Positions 32,441-40,485 of a stretch of 64,000 nt of DNA are shown one piece after another; within the stretch, counting starts at the first letter, position 1, and each line of letters opens with the position of its first letter. Source of the DNA: Streptomyces sp. NBC_01255 (lineage in GTDB: Bacteria > Actinomycetota > Actinomycetes > Streptomycetales > Streptomycetaceae); contig NZ_CP108474.1 in NCBI RefSeq assembly GCF_036226445.1, positions 1,240,001-1,304,000 on the forward strand, read 5' to 3'. Both the position numbers and the translations under genes were made by a program. Below the pieces are notes generated by a model, which saw only the letters and a list, made by a program, of their open reading frames with translations, did no database searches and was not told the DNA's origin.

Positions 32441-33841
32441 ATGCGTGCCAGCGTCGGCCGCGGCCGTGTCTACCGTCGCTGTGGTTGTAGGGACACCCAC
32501 CGTCACCAGATAGGTGCCCGCTGTCCACACCTGGCCACCGACATCACTCACGGGACCTGGGGTTTCGCCGTCGACATCCCTGCCTCGGACCGTCACCGGA
32601 CGACGGTGCGCCGGGGCGGCTTCACCAGCCAGGACTCGGCCGAAGAGGCATTGCGCCGGTTCCTCGAGGGTGAGGCCGGCGGATTCAACGCAGACCCGAA
32701 CCAGACCGTCGCCGCCTACCTGAACGCATGGCTGGCGGCGAAGGCGCTCGTACTGAAGCCGACGACGATGGCCCGGTACCGCGACTACGTCCGCAACGAC
32801 CTCGTCCCCGCGTTCGGCACCCTCAAGCTCGACCAGCTCGCCCACCGGCACATCTCGGCCTTCGTCACCGAACAGCTCACCGCCGGCCGCGGCCGCACCA
32901 CCCTCTACCGGTGCCTGGCCACCCTTTCCAGCGCGCTCGGCGACGCCGTCCGCCAGCACCGCCTCCCCCACAACCCCGCCTCTCCCTCGGTCCTGCGCCG
33001 GCCGCCGTCGCCGGAACGGCGGATCTGGACGGCGCAGGAGGCGGCCCGCTTCCTCGGCCACTGCCACCAGGCCGACCCGGAGATGGCCGACCTGTTCGAG
33101 GTCCTCATCGGCACCGGCATGCGCAAGGGCGAGGCCCTCGGACTGCACTGGGACGACGTACACCTCGATGAGGGTGTGCTCTACGTGCGCTGCACGCTCT
33201 CCGCCATCGACAACAACCCCCTGGTCATCACGACACCGAAGACCCGGTCGAGCAGGGGCTGGGTCGCCATCTCACCCCGCGTCGCCACCGCACTCCGGCG
33301 CCGGGCGCGATCAGCGCCCCGAACCCGCGGCGACCCCAACGATCCCTTCGCGGGACTGGTCTTCTGCCGACCCGACGGCAGCCCGCTCGGACCGCACCTG
33401 GTACTCGACCGACTCCACCGACTGTCCGAGGAGGCCGGCGTCCCCCGGGTCACGGTCCACGACCTACGGCATCTCGCCGCCACCATCACCATCTCCGCCG
33501 GCGTCCCGCTCACCGTGGTCTCCAAGACACTGCGGCACTCCACCCTGTCGACCACCGCGAACCTCTACAGCCACCTCACCCAACAAGCCGCGCACCAAGC
33601 CGTCGACACCATCGACCACGTCCTCAGCGGCGCCCAGCAGACGGCGGTCCGTACGGACCGGCCCGTGTGGCTGCGACCACCGCGCGACCACCTCCATCGC
33701 CTCCGCGAAGCCCTCGGCCGGCTCCGCGCCCCCGCAGCACCCGCCACCAGCACCCTGGCGAACCAGCCCCGGCTCGGGCATGCGACCACACTGCGACCAC
33801 CACGGCCCGGGACGCACGAAAGGCCGCCCTCTCATGGATGA
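32441..33841 (+). CDS. Tyrosine site-specific integrase of the island
   Basis: 466 residues; ATG with GTGGAGG upstream. Arm-binding N-terminal part with a Cys pair (YRRCGCRDTH). Core-binding SAM-like domain about residues 85-170 (TVAAYLNAWLAAKALVLKPT, then TTLYRCLATLSSALGDA). The catalytic domain has Arg-I in GTGMRKGEALGL, HxxR in VHDLRHLAATI, the second His in TLRHSTLSTT and the nucleophile Tyr in ANLYSHLT. All catalytic residues are present, so it should be active. Its stop lies 31 bp before the right att repeat. No excisionase gene is evident nearby. Confidence 0.92.
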   Translation: MRASVGRGRVYRRCGCRDTHRHQIGARCPHLATDITHGTWGFAVDIPASDRHRTTVRRGGFTSQDSAEEALRRFLEGEAGGFNADPNQTVAAYLNAWLAAKALVLKPTTMARYRDYVRNDLVPAFGTLKLDQLAHRHISAFVTEQLTAGRGRTTLYRCLATLSSALGDAVRQHRLPHNPASPSVLRRPPSPERRIWTAQEAARFLGHCHQADPEMADLFEVLIGTGMRKGEALGLHWDDVHLDEGVLYVRCTLSAIDNNPLVITTPKTRSSRGWVAISPRVATALRRRARSAPRTRGDPNDPFAGLVFCRPDGSPLGPHLVLDRLHRLSEEAGVPRVTVHDLRHLAATITISAGVPLTVVSKTLRHSTLSTTANLYSHLTQQAAHQAVDTIDHVLSGAQQTAVRTDRPVWLRPPRDHLHRLREALGRLRAPAAPATSTLANQPRLGHATTLRPPRPGTHERPPSHG

Positions 33842-33852
33842 GAGAACGGCCT
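33821..33852. terminator. Imperfect hairpin at the integrase 3' end
   Basis: AGGCCGCCCTCTCAT and ATGAGAGAACGGCCT form a stem with a small internal mismatch around a GG loop, overlapping the integrase stop codon. On the minus strand it follows the tRNA-Pro 3' tail and ends in TTTC, so it mimics the tRNA terminator found at the left end. Confidence 0.6.
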
Positions 33853-33872
33853 CCGACCTGCGTTTCCGCGTG

Positions 33873-33914
33873 GTCGGGACGACAGGATTTGAACCTGCGA
33901 CCCCTTGACCCCCA
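33873..33914. repeat. Right attachment repeat (tRNA-Pro 3' end)
   Basis: 42 bp identical to 22452-22493. The bases that should continue the tRNA toward its 5' end (33915 onward) do not match a tRNA, so no intact tRNA-Pro is rebuilt at this end. Confidence 0.88.
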
Positions 33915-34463
33915 ATCCCCAACTGGTCCCCACGAGACCTCTTCCCATCGTTCAGCCGACATCCCGTACGGGCGCCTCCAGCCGCCCCAAGACCGCAAGC
34001 CCTCCCGACGGCCTACGGAGGCATCAGACTTGCCCCGAGCCTCGGTCGTCTTGGAGGAGACCGCCGCCCGCTGCGCCAAGTCCTCGGCTGCCGTTCCCAC
34101 ACCAAGGGGCCTAGAGGACGCTCGGCCAGGCGGCAGTCCACGCCAAGCCGCGAGCTCGGCTCCTGCTTCGGCACGCACCCCGGCGCGCACGTGAGCCGGT
34201 GGCTCGACCCAGGCATTGCCCTGGACGAGCCCGCGGGACGTCCGCCAAGGACCGGAGCACCGTGCACTCCCACCTGGAGCGGGCGCCGAGGCTGGCGCGC
34301 AGTGGATTGGCGGCTGGACCTGACCGCCATCAACGCGTGGATACGCGTCACGATGTCGTCTCTCAGGACTCAGTGATACCGATAGGCGGTCGTGTCCACA
34401 TCTCGCCGCTCGCGGCCGTCACGGAAGGGTGCACTGTCAGTGGCGGCTGGTACCGATAGTTCC
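33915..34463. other. Non-coding or degraded stretch right of the island
   Basis: 549 bp without a supported gene. It contains one TGGTCCCC copy (33924). No tRNA 5' part and no terminator is seen. It may hold debris from earlier integrations. Confidence 0.45.
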
Positions 34464-35024
34464 ATGGGATTGAAGGCTGAGGTTCCTGCCGCCGTCTACG
34501 CAATGCACCATGCCGAACTCGGCGCCGTTCAGATCGGTGCATGCATGCAGCCACAGGAGCGGCGAATCCGATCACACGAGCGCAAGGACTGGGTGCTGTT
34601 GCTGGCGCTGCCAGTACCAACGGGCAGGGACGCGGAAGCGATCGAGCGGATGGTTCTGGACAAACTGAAGACCAGGGCATGGGTGCCCGCAGGGATGGGG
34701 GCACGCAACCTGGCCGGGCTCCCGGGGCACGGCACCATCGCGGGGTGCCAGGCATGCGGAACGCCTCCCGCTACAGCCGTCCTGCGTGAGAGCTGGGTCC
34801 CGTTCCTGTCCAAAGCCCAGATGCCGCAGGGCGGATGGACGGAGACGTTCGACGCCCGGCTGGTCTCCCCCGAACGCGCCGGCCTGGCGCTGCACTTCGC
34901 CGAGAAAGGGTACCGGGCGCGGTACTACCCAGAAGCTGGGGAGGGTGTTGACGCATTCGCCCAGCGGCGAGCGGCAATCGAGCAGCGGGTCCGAGACGAG
35001 CGGTGGAGCCGCCCCGTCTACTAG
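34464..35024 (+). CDS. GIY-YIG-like (T5orf172/MUG113-type) domain protein
   Basis: 186 residues. AVYAMHHAELGAVQIGACMQ, then ERRIRSHERKDW and AIERMVLDKLK follow the order of a GIY-YIG nuclease domain of the T5orf172 type: the Tyr strand, the KIG-like strand (here QIG), the Arg helix and the catalytic-position Glu. The K to Q change means activity is uncertain. A CxxC (GCQACGTPP) follows near residue 93. The C-terminal part is unrecognised. ATG at 34464 lacks a clear ribosome site. It lies 37 bp before a CoiA-like nuclease gene in the same direction, a likely two-gene operon. Confidence 0.5.
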   Translation: MGLKAEVPAAVYAMHHAELGAVQIGACMQPQERRIRSHERKDWVLLLALPVPTGRDAEAIERMVLDKLKTRAWVPAGMGARNLAGLPGHGTIAGCQACGTPPATAVLRESWVPFLSKAQMPQGGWTETFDARLVSPERAGLALHFAEKGYRARYYPEAGEGVDAFAQRRAAIEQRVRDERWSRPVY

Positions 35025-35061
35025 CACGTATACACATCTCGTCTTGCGAGGAGAAGGACAC

Positions 35062-35856
35062 ATGCTCGTTGCCTTAGCCCCGGATGGCCACCGCACCGAA
35101 GCCCACCGCGATCTTATCCCCGACCCCAGCGGATACTGCTGCCCCTACTGCCGTCACCCTGTGCACCTCAAGCGCGGACGCGTCAAGGTCGCACACTTCG
35201 CTCACGCTGCCGGCGCCGACTGCCCGGCCGCGTCCGAGCCGGAATCGCCGGAGCACCTGGCCGCCAAGGCACTCCTGGCCGCAGAGTTCCGTGCTCTCGG
35301 CTACGACGTCATCCTCGAACGCCCCCACCCACAGCACCGTCGCCGAGTCGACGTCGCCGTCCGCGTCCCTGGCCGTGCGGGGTCCGTCCAAGTAGCTGTC
35401 GAAGTCCAGGCGTCAGCGATCAGCACCAAGGAGATCATCCGGCGCGAGCGTGCCGACCGTGCCGCCGGATACCTGTCGACCCTGTGGTGCTTCACCCACT
35501 CTCGAGCCCCTGAACTGCTGACCCTCCGCCCCGACGTCGAGGTCCGCGTCCCCGAGGAGATCAGGTTCATACATCGCACGCACACCACCGACGTCGCACT
35601 GCTAGATGTCAGCGCCCATGTACTTTGGCTCGCGCATTTCGCCGGGACATGGCGCGACGGCAACAGTTGGTTCGACGGCTCCGGCAATGAGCAGTCCAGC
35701 CGCGGGAGAAGGCCACGCACAATCCGCACCGTGGAACGGACACCAGCGACGTTCGGCCTTCGCCCCGTGTGGGTTTCCCCGCCAAAGCAGAGCCCGCGAT
35801 GGGTCGCAACGTTTACGCCAGACACCGCTACCGATCGGACACCTGATGTTGCGTAG
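35062..35856 (+). CDS. CoiA-like competence/nuclease protein
   Basis: 264 residues; ATG with GAGAAGGA upstream. The N-terminus has the CoiA-type zinc ribbon (CCPYCRHPVHLKRG, then KVAHFAHA). Then come EHLAAKALLAAEFRALGYDV, RRRVDVAV and VQVAVEVQASAIS, the D...E-x-Q core of a restriction-endonuclease-like fold, and a helix with IIRRERADRAAGYL. The layout matches CoiA-family proteins. In mobile or defence contexts these act as DNA nucleases rather than in natural competence, which streptomycetes lack. Probably co-expressed with the upstream GIY-YIG-like protein. Confidence 0.75.
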   Translation: MLVALAPDGHRTEAHRDLIPDPSGYCCPYCRHPVHLKRGRVKVAHFAHAAGADCPAASEPESPEHLAAKALLAAEFRALGYDVILERPHPQHRRRVDVAVRVPGRAGSVQVAVEVQASAISTKEIIRRERADRAAGYLSTLWCFTHSRAPELLTLRPDVEVRVPEEIRFIHRTHTTDVALLDVSAHVLWLAHFAGTWRDGNSWFDGSGNEQSSRGRRPRTIRTVERTPATFGLRPVWVSPPKQSPRWVATFTPDTATDRTPDVA

Positions 35857-36179
35857 CTGGTGCTGCATCCCGACCAGGGACATCCGTGACGACTGCTCGG
35901 GGCGCGGGCCTCGCGAGGAAGGCATGGCGGCCGGCGCGATGCCGGGAAGGCCGTCGATTCCGTCGTAGGTGCAAGAGCCAAGAGCCGCGGGGCGTTCCAC
36001 CGTGAGGTCAGCCCGTTCAAACACGGCTGCCGCACGGTCAAGGGCCCGCGGCCCGCAAACCTTGGTCGAGAAAGCAGCGCCGCTCGATCACCCTGGTGAA
36101 CATGCAGGAAGCGATGTAACCCCCAGCTCCGTCAGGAGCCGGGGGTTACACCCTTGCCGCAGGGTGCCGTACGCGTCTG
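35857..36179. other. Intergenic region with a terminator at its right end
   Basis: 323 bp between convergent genes. Apart from the hairpin at 36116-36149 nothing is recognised; no frame has plausible coding content. Confidence 0.5.
36116..36149. terminator. Hairpin terminator after the convergent membrane-protein gene
   Basis: GTAACCCCCAGCTCC, loop GTCA, then GGAGCCGGGGGTTAC: a 15-bp stem with one mismatch, located 31 bp past the stop of the minus-strand gene at 36180. It can serve both convergent units. Confidence 0.8.
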
Positions 36180-37316
36180 CTACCGACGCCGCAGGTCCAC
36201 GATAGCTCCGGAGCCGTAAACGAGGAGTAGCACGCCCACTGCTGTGGCGGAGATGACGTAACCCTCGATCGCCTGAGGCAAGTCGAGCGATGCCGTGAAG
36301 AACACACCGCCGACGGTCAGCACTACCGCGAGCACATCTCTGAGCCGATCGCGAATCAGTGACCGTACCGGCTCGACCTCGGACAGGTCGTCGTCGAGCA
36401 GCGCGCCGACGCGCCCCTCCGCGTAGCGCTCGGCGATGGTCAGCCATTTGTCGGCCAACTCCACGAGCGTGGGGTCGGGGTCGCTGTAGAGCCCATGCTC
36501 CAGTTCGTGGATTCGCGCGACGACCTTGCGGGCGTGCTTCTGCAGATAGCCCCAGCGCATGGTGTGGAGTGGCACGATGCCACGCATGTAGTAGGCCCGG
36601 CGGATGCTCCTGAGCGCCGGGCTCGCCTTCGCGGGGATGTCGCCCGTCTTGTAGATCTTCTGCTCTCCGGTGGCTGTGGCCGCTTCGGCACAGCGCTTGA
36701 TCACCTCGACGATCTGATAGATCGGGGTGTACACCTGGACGGGTGCACGGTCCCCCTTGGGCTCCATCTGGCGGTGAGCCAGAGGGCTGCCAGTGAACAG
36801 CTTTGGAGCACCGATCATCGCCGGGATCATGACGAATACGCTGCTCACGACGGAGAGCACCATCACCCCACCGGTGACGTATAGCCAGAAGACGACCGGC
36901 TCCGTGTGCCCGTAGAGGCCAGTGAGCTTCGCGATCACCATGTCTGCCTTGTCCGGCCCCTTGGTGATCAGCTTTTGCACGGCAACCGTCGCCATCCCAA
37001 GAATCCAGGAAGCCCAGAACCACACCCAGAGAATCCCCACGGAACCGCGCACCAAGAACCAGAAGCCGGTGTGCCGGTTGTAGCGACGCAGTGCGGTGTC
37101 GACGCCGGCGGAGATGGGGCGGTCGATGCCGAGGTCGTCCAAGGCTGAGCGCAGTTCGGCTATCACCTTGTCGTCCGATGCTTGCAGGCGTTGGCGCCAC
37201 CACCTCCAGGGGCGGGCGAGGCGTGACTGCAGCAAGGTCGGCAAGGCCGTGTCCGTTGTGGGCCCGGGTGCAGGACTGTTGCCCGTTCCCGGCTCGGTAA
37301 TGGTGGGTGCGGTCAC
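36180..37316 (-). CDS. Hypothetical four-helix membrane protein
   Basis: 378 residues from a GTG with GAGGAG upstream. A Pro/Thr-rich head is followed by a basic helix (LARPWRWWRQRLQASDDKVI), two membrane helices (about residues 82-108 and 125-155), a ~150-residue cytoplasmic domain (PIYQIVEVIKRCAEAATATG, then a helical stretch to VELADKWLTIAERYAEG), and two more helices (about 315-335 and 345-365). No transport or enzymatic motif. A large soluble domain between helix pairs recalls some signalling or effector membrane proteins. Function unknown. Confidence 0.6.
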   Translation of the reverse strand: MTAPTITEPGTGNSPAPGPTTDTALPTLLQSRLARPWRWWRQRLQASDDKVIAELRSALDDLGIDRPISAGVDTALRRYNRHTGFWFLVRGSVGILWVWFWASWILGMATVAVQKLITKGPDKADMVIAKLTGLYGHTEPVVFWLYVTGGVMVLSVVSSVFVMIPAMIGAPKLFTGSPLAHRQMEPKGDRAPVQVYTPIYQIVEVIKRCAEAATATGEQKIYKTGDIPAKASPALRSIRRAYYMRGIVPLHTMRWGYLQKHARKVVARIHELEHGLYSDPDPTLVELADKWLTIAERYAEGRVGALLDDDLSEVEPVRSLIRDRLRDVLAVVLTVGGVFFTASLDLPQAIEGYVISATAVGVLLLVYGSGAIVDLRRR

Positions 37317-37637
37317 GTGGTTCTCCTCATGCTGCGGGGCCGCGTGCGCATACCGTACGCAGCACCGCTGACATCCCTGGCGGTGTTACGAAAGGTCGGG
37401 GCGGGCCAGCGCTCCCGATGGTCCAGGCCGTAGCGCGACAGCCATCACAGGACGGCTTGCAGATCGACTTGGGCCCATGTGCGGCGGGCACGGATGAGGA
37501 CGTCTGTGCGGCGGCCCTCCCAACAGTCGGCGTGGGATCGGTCCAGTGCGAGTGCAAGCCCAGGGCCCCGGGGAGAGTCCCGTTCGCCCGGCTTGATCAC
37601 GCGTCGTCGGTGTGGCCGGGTCAGGCTCGGTTCAGGA
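37317..37637. other. Intergenic region, nothing recognised
   Basis: 321 bp between the 5' end of the four-helix membrane gene and the 3' end of the ArsR-type regulator. It should contain the promoter of the membrane gene. No further structure is seen. Confidence 0.45.
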
Positions 37638-38351
37638 TCAGAGTTCAGCTGGTGGCAGGCCGAGATGGTCGTGCAGTGCCCGGCTGCCGGCGGGTGTCAC
37701 GAGGAGGGCGCGGCTGGTGCCGATGCGCGTCATCCACCCGGTGGCGAGTGCGTGGGCGGACAGGGCGGCGCCCACAGCGCCGGCCAGGTGGGGACGGCGC
37801 TCGGTCCAGTCGAGGCATGCGCGCACCGGTGGCCGGCGTGAGCCGGCGGGCACCGTGATGCCGACCTCGGCAAGCCAGAGGGCGCCCTTGCCGGTCAGGC
37901 CCGGCTCGGATCCCCACTCCAGGAGTCCGCGTTCGACCATCGCGTCGGTGATGGCCAGAGCGGTGGTTCCGGCCAAATGGTCGTAGCACAGCCGGGCGCG
38001 GGCCAGTGCCTGCTGCCGGCCGGAGGCCGACAGCGAGCGTGGTGGGGCGCTGTGCTTCGGGGCCAGCGCGGCAAGGCTCTCGATTAGTTCGACCACTCTG
38101 CGGTCGGCCACCCGTACGTAGCGGTGGCGTCCGTGGCGCTCCTCGACGAGGAGTCCGCCGTTTACGAGCAGGTTCAGGTGCGAGGTCGCGGTGGACGGTG
38201 CGACTCCGGCGTAGCGTGCGAGCTCGTTCGCCGTCCATGCCCGGCCGTCGAGCAGCGCGAGGCAGAAGGCGGCCCGGGTGCCGTCGGCCAGCAGTTTGGC
38301 CACGCCCGCCAGGTCCACACCCACATCCTGGCCTGCACGCTGAATGTCCAC
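37638..38351 (-). CDS. ArsR-type winged-helix regulator
   Basis: 237 residues from a GTG. An ArsR-like winged helix-turn-helix occupies about residues 10-90: VAKLLADGTRAAFCLALLDG, AWTANELARYAGVAPSTATS (recognition helix), and LLVNGGLLVEERHGRHRYVR (wing). The C-terminal half (ALARARLCYDHLAGTTALAI and a second conserved block) is typical of a common streptomycete subfamily. No Cys metal site in the recognition helix. It is divergent from the GNAT gene, with a perfect palindrome between them, so it probably controls both. Confidence 0.82.
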   Translation of the reverse strand: MDIQRAGQDVGVDLAGVAKLLADGTRAAFCLALLDGRAWTANELARYAGVAPSTATSHLNLLVNGGLLVEERHGRHRYVRVADRRVVELIESLAALAPKHSAPPRSLSASGRQQALARARLCYDHLAGTTALAITDAMVERGLLEWGSEPGLTGKGALWLAEVGITVPAGSRRPPVRACLDWTERRPHLAGAVGAALSAHALATGWMTRIGTSRALLVTPAGSRALHDHLGLPPAEL

Positions 38352-38374
38352 AGTGCCCAGTGTCGCCGACGTCC

Positions 38375-38392
38375 CTTCGACGTCCGTCGAAG
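38375..38392. promoter_or_regulatory. Perfect palindrome, probable operator of the ArsR-type regulator
   Basis: CTTCGACG, two-base spacer TC, CGTCGAAG. The 8-bp arms are exact. It lies in the 118-bp space between the divergent regulator and GNAT starts, 24 bp from the regulator start and 78 bp from the GNAT start. ArsR-type proteins bind such dyads. Confidence 0.65.
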
Positions 38393-38469
38393 CGTCCCCG
38401 TCCTAGCGTCGGCCCGTGCGCCGGGCTCACCGGCCCCGCACCCGCATCCGCTCATGTACTGGAGCAATC

Positions 38470-38970
38470 ATGACTGCGCCCGACACTGCCGTCACCGTTT
38501 CCCGCCAGCCCGACCCCCAGACGGACTTCGTGCTCACCGACGCCCCCAACCCGGAGGACGTTGCGGCAATCTCCGACGCGCTGGACCGCTTCAACATCGA
38601 ACACACGGGAATCGCCGACCGCAGACCTCTGGCCGTCCTGGTCGGTGATCCCGAGACGCGCCAGGTGGTCGGCGGACTGACCGGGCGTACCTCGCTCGGG
38701 CTGTTCTTCCTCGACCTCTTCTACCTGCCGCCCCGGCTGCGTGGCAGCGGGCTGGGAACGGAGATCCTCCGGCAGGCCGAGGATGAGGCCCGTGCCCGTG
38801 GCTGCCGCACGGCCGTGCTCTACACGATCACCTTCCAGGCCCCCGGCTTCTACCAGAAACACGGGTGGAAGCGGCTGGGAGAGGTGCCCTGCGATCCGCC
38901 GGGCACCAGCCGCGTCTTCATGACCAAGGAACTCACCGCACCGGCCGGTGAACCAGTTCGGTCCCGGTAA
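38470..38970 (+). CDS. GNAT family N-acetyltransferase
   Basis: 166 residues; ATG with TGGAG upstream. The acetyl-CoA site is visible in LFYLPPRLRGSGLGTEILRQ (R-x-x-G-x-G/A) and the fold's end in TITFQAPGFYQKHGWKRLGE. Soluble; substrate unknown, probably a small amine or an antibiotic-like molecule. It is paired head-to-head with an ArsR-type regulator, suggesting ligand-induced expression. The last codons overlap the likely left end of an ISAs1 element, so the native C-terminal tail may have been replaced. Confidence 0.85.
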   Translation: MTAPDTAVTVSRQPDPQTDFVLTDAPNPEDVAAISDALDRFNIEHTGIADRRPLAVLVGDPETRQVVGGLTGRTSLGLFFLDLFYLPPRLRGSGLGTEILRQAEDEARARGCRTAVLYTITFQAPGFYQKHGWKRLGEVPCDPPGTSRVFMTKELTAPAGEPVRSR

Positions 38971-40264
38971 GGGCGCCGTGCTCGTTTCACCATCATCTGT
39001 TCCGTCCGCTCTGCACCTGCCACAGGTCGGGGCCGGGGCGTCACGGTCCGAGGCGGTGGTGCCGTCCGGGCTGCTCGACGCACTGTCCCTGGTGCCCGAT
39101 CCGAGGAATCCGCGCGGGGTGCGGTTCCAGCTGGCAACGCTGCTCGCGGTCGGCGTGTGTGCCCTCACCAGCGCCGGGCACAACTCCCTGACCGCCATTG
39201 CCGAGTGGGTACGCCGCTGCGACCAGGATGTCCTGGCCCGGCTGGGCTGCCCCTTCGATCCCTTTACCGGCCGGTTCAAGGCTCCGGGCGAGCGCACCCT
39301 GCGCGATGTATTCGCCCGCGTCGACCCCGCGCTACTCACCGCCGCCGGTTTCACCAGGCTCACCACACTCCAGGCCCGCCCGGTAACCGCGATTGGCCCG
39401 GACGGGACCGTCGAGCGCGAACAGCGCCGCGCCCACCGCACCGCCCAGCACGAGACGGACCAGCCGCAACCGCGTCGTGCGGCCTTCGCCGTGGACGGCA
39501 AATGCCTGCGCGGAGCGGTCCGGGCGGACGGCAGCCGCGTCTTCGTCCTGTCCGCAGTGCGCCACCACGATGCGTTGACTGCCGCTCTGCGCGAGATCGG
39601 TGCGAAGACGAACGAGATACCCGAGTTCGCTCCGCTGCTGGACACCCTCGATGATCAAGACCTGACCGGCTCCGTCGTCACCGTCGACGCCCTGCACGCC
39701 CAGGCGAGCCACGCTCGCTACCTTGTCGAGGACCGCCAGGCCCACTACCTGCTGTCGGTGAAGAACAACCAGCCCACCCTGGCCCGCCAGTTGACCAAAC
39801 TGCCCTGGAAGCAGGTACCGGTCCTCGATCAGTCCCGCGACCGCGGACACGGCCGTGAGGAGGTCCGCGAGGTGAAGGTGGTGAGCGTGAACGGTCTGAT
39901 GTTCCCCCATGCCCGCCAGGTTGTTCGCATCCATCGCAAACGCTGCCGAATCGGTACATCGAAGTGGCAGACCGAGACTGTCTACGCCGTCACCGATCTC
40001 GCGGCCCACCAGGCGTCTCCCGCTGAGATCGCCGCCTGGGCGCGCGGCCACTGGATCATCGAGAACACCGTCCACTGGACGAAAGACGTGACATTCGCCG
40101 AAGACGCCAGTCAAATCTGCCGGCATCGCACCCCCGCCGTCATGAGCGCCCTGCGCGACCTTGCCTGCGCCACCCTCCACCGCTCCGGATGGGCCAACAT
40201 CGCCAGCGGCCGACGAGCCCACACGCACCCCGCAGCCACGCTCACCCTCCACGGGATTCCATGA
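38948..40264 (+). CDS. ISAs1 family transposase
   Basis: 438 residues if the first GTG is used; GTG at 38978 is also possible. Features: DPRNPRGVRFQLATLLAVGV near the N-terminus, FAVDGKCLRGAVRADGS (first catalytic Asp), VVTVDALHAQ (second Asp), HYLLSVKNNQPTL and ARGHWIIENTVHWTKDVTF (catalytic Glu). This is the full ISAs1 (DDE) signature and the gene looks intact. It starts inside the 3' end of the GNAT gene. Possible imperfect terminal repeats lie around 38953-38990 and 40270-40315, but the exact ends and a target duplication could not be fixed. Confidence 0.9.
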   Translation: MNQFGPGKGAVLVSPSSVPSALHLPQVGAGASRSEAVVPSGLLDALSLVPDPRNPRGVRFQLATLLAVGVCALTSAGHNSLTAIAEWVRRCDQDVLARLGCPFDPFTGRFKAPGERTLRDVFARVDPALLTAAGFTRLTTLQARPVTAIGPDGTVEREQRRAHRTAQHETDQPQPRRAAFAVDGKCLRGAVRADGSRVFVLSAVRHHDALTAALREIGAKTNEIPEFAPLLDTLDDQDLTGSVVTVDALHAQASHARYLVEDRQAHYLLSVKNNQPTLARQLTKLPWKQVPVLDQSRDRGHGREEVREVKVVSVNGLMFPHARQVVRIHRKRCRIGTSKWQTETVYAVTDLAAHQASPAEIAAWARGHWIIENTVHWTKDVTFAEDASQICRHRTPAVMSALRDLACATLHRSGWANIASGRRAHTHPAATLTLHGIP

Positions 40265-40343
40265 TCAAACCGGGCGAACGCGACTCTCCCCGGGGCCCTG
40301 AGTGCAAGCCAGCCAGTTCATTCTTCGGTACCGGAACGGACCG

Positions 40344-40373
40344 TTGCGGTTCGAAGTCAGAGGGTGATCTACT
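40344..40373 (+). promoter_or_regulatory. Possible promoter of the ABC-3C operon
   Basis: TTGCGG (40344-40349), 18 bases, TCTACT (40368-40373), 28 bp before the small ORF. A moderate match to a housekeeping promoter. No transcript evidence is available. Confidence 0.35.
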
Positions 40374-40401
40374 GCCTTCTCCGGATCGTCATGGGGGGAA
40401 C

Positions 40402-40485
40402 CATGCGAATAGAACGTCTCACCCTTCCGGTGACGGGCATCGCCTGGCAGCGCGAATGGAGCGCCGGTGACTCTGGTCCCTGCTG
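40402..40485 (+). CDS. 27-codon small ORF preceding the ABC-3C operon
   Basis: ATG preceded by GGGGGGAACC, one of the strongest ribosome sites in this region. It encodes MRIERLTLPVTGIAWQREW plus eight residues and stops at 40485, inside the next gene, whose GTG start lies at 40467. The 19-base overlap in a different frame suggests translational coupling. It may be a leader that sets expression of the nuclease gene, or a real small protein. The regular amphipathic start speaks for a protein-like sequence. No family recognised. Confidence 0.45.

Larger units (their letters stand above)
22452..33914. mobile_element. Integrated element between 42-bp att repeats
   Basis: 11.46 kb bounded by identical direct repeats of a tRNA-Pro 3' end, with a full tyrosine recombinase gene beside the right repeat. 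Cargo: nucleoside-phosphorylase-like effector, membrane protein, STAND ATPase, HTH-caspase plus EACC1, a second decayed integrase and an A/T-richer two-gene operon. No conjugation or replication genes are seen, so it is an integrative island rather than a full conjugative element, unless it is mobilised in trans. Confidence 0.8.

Noticed and set aside
35062..35856. Natural-competence gene
   Set aside because: The fold is CoiA-like, but no competence machinery is known in streptomycetes; a nuclease in a mobile or defence setting is more likely.
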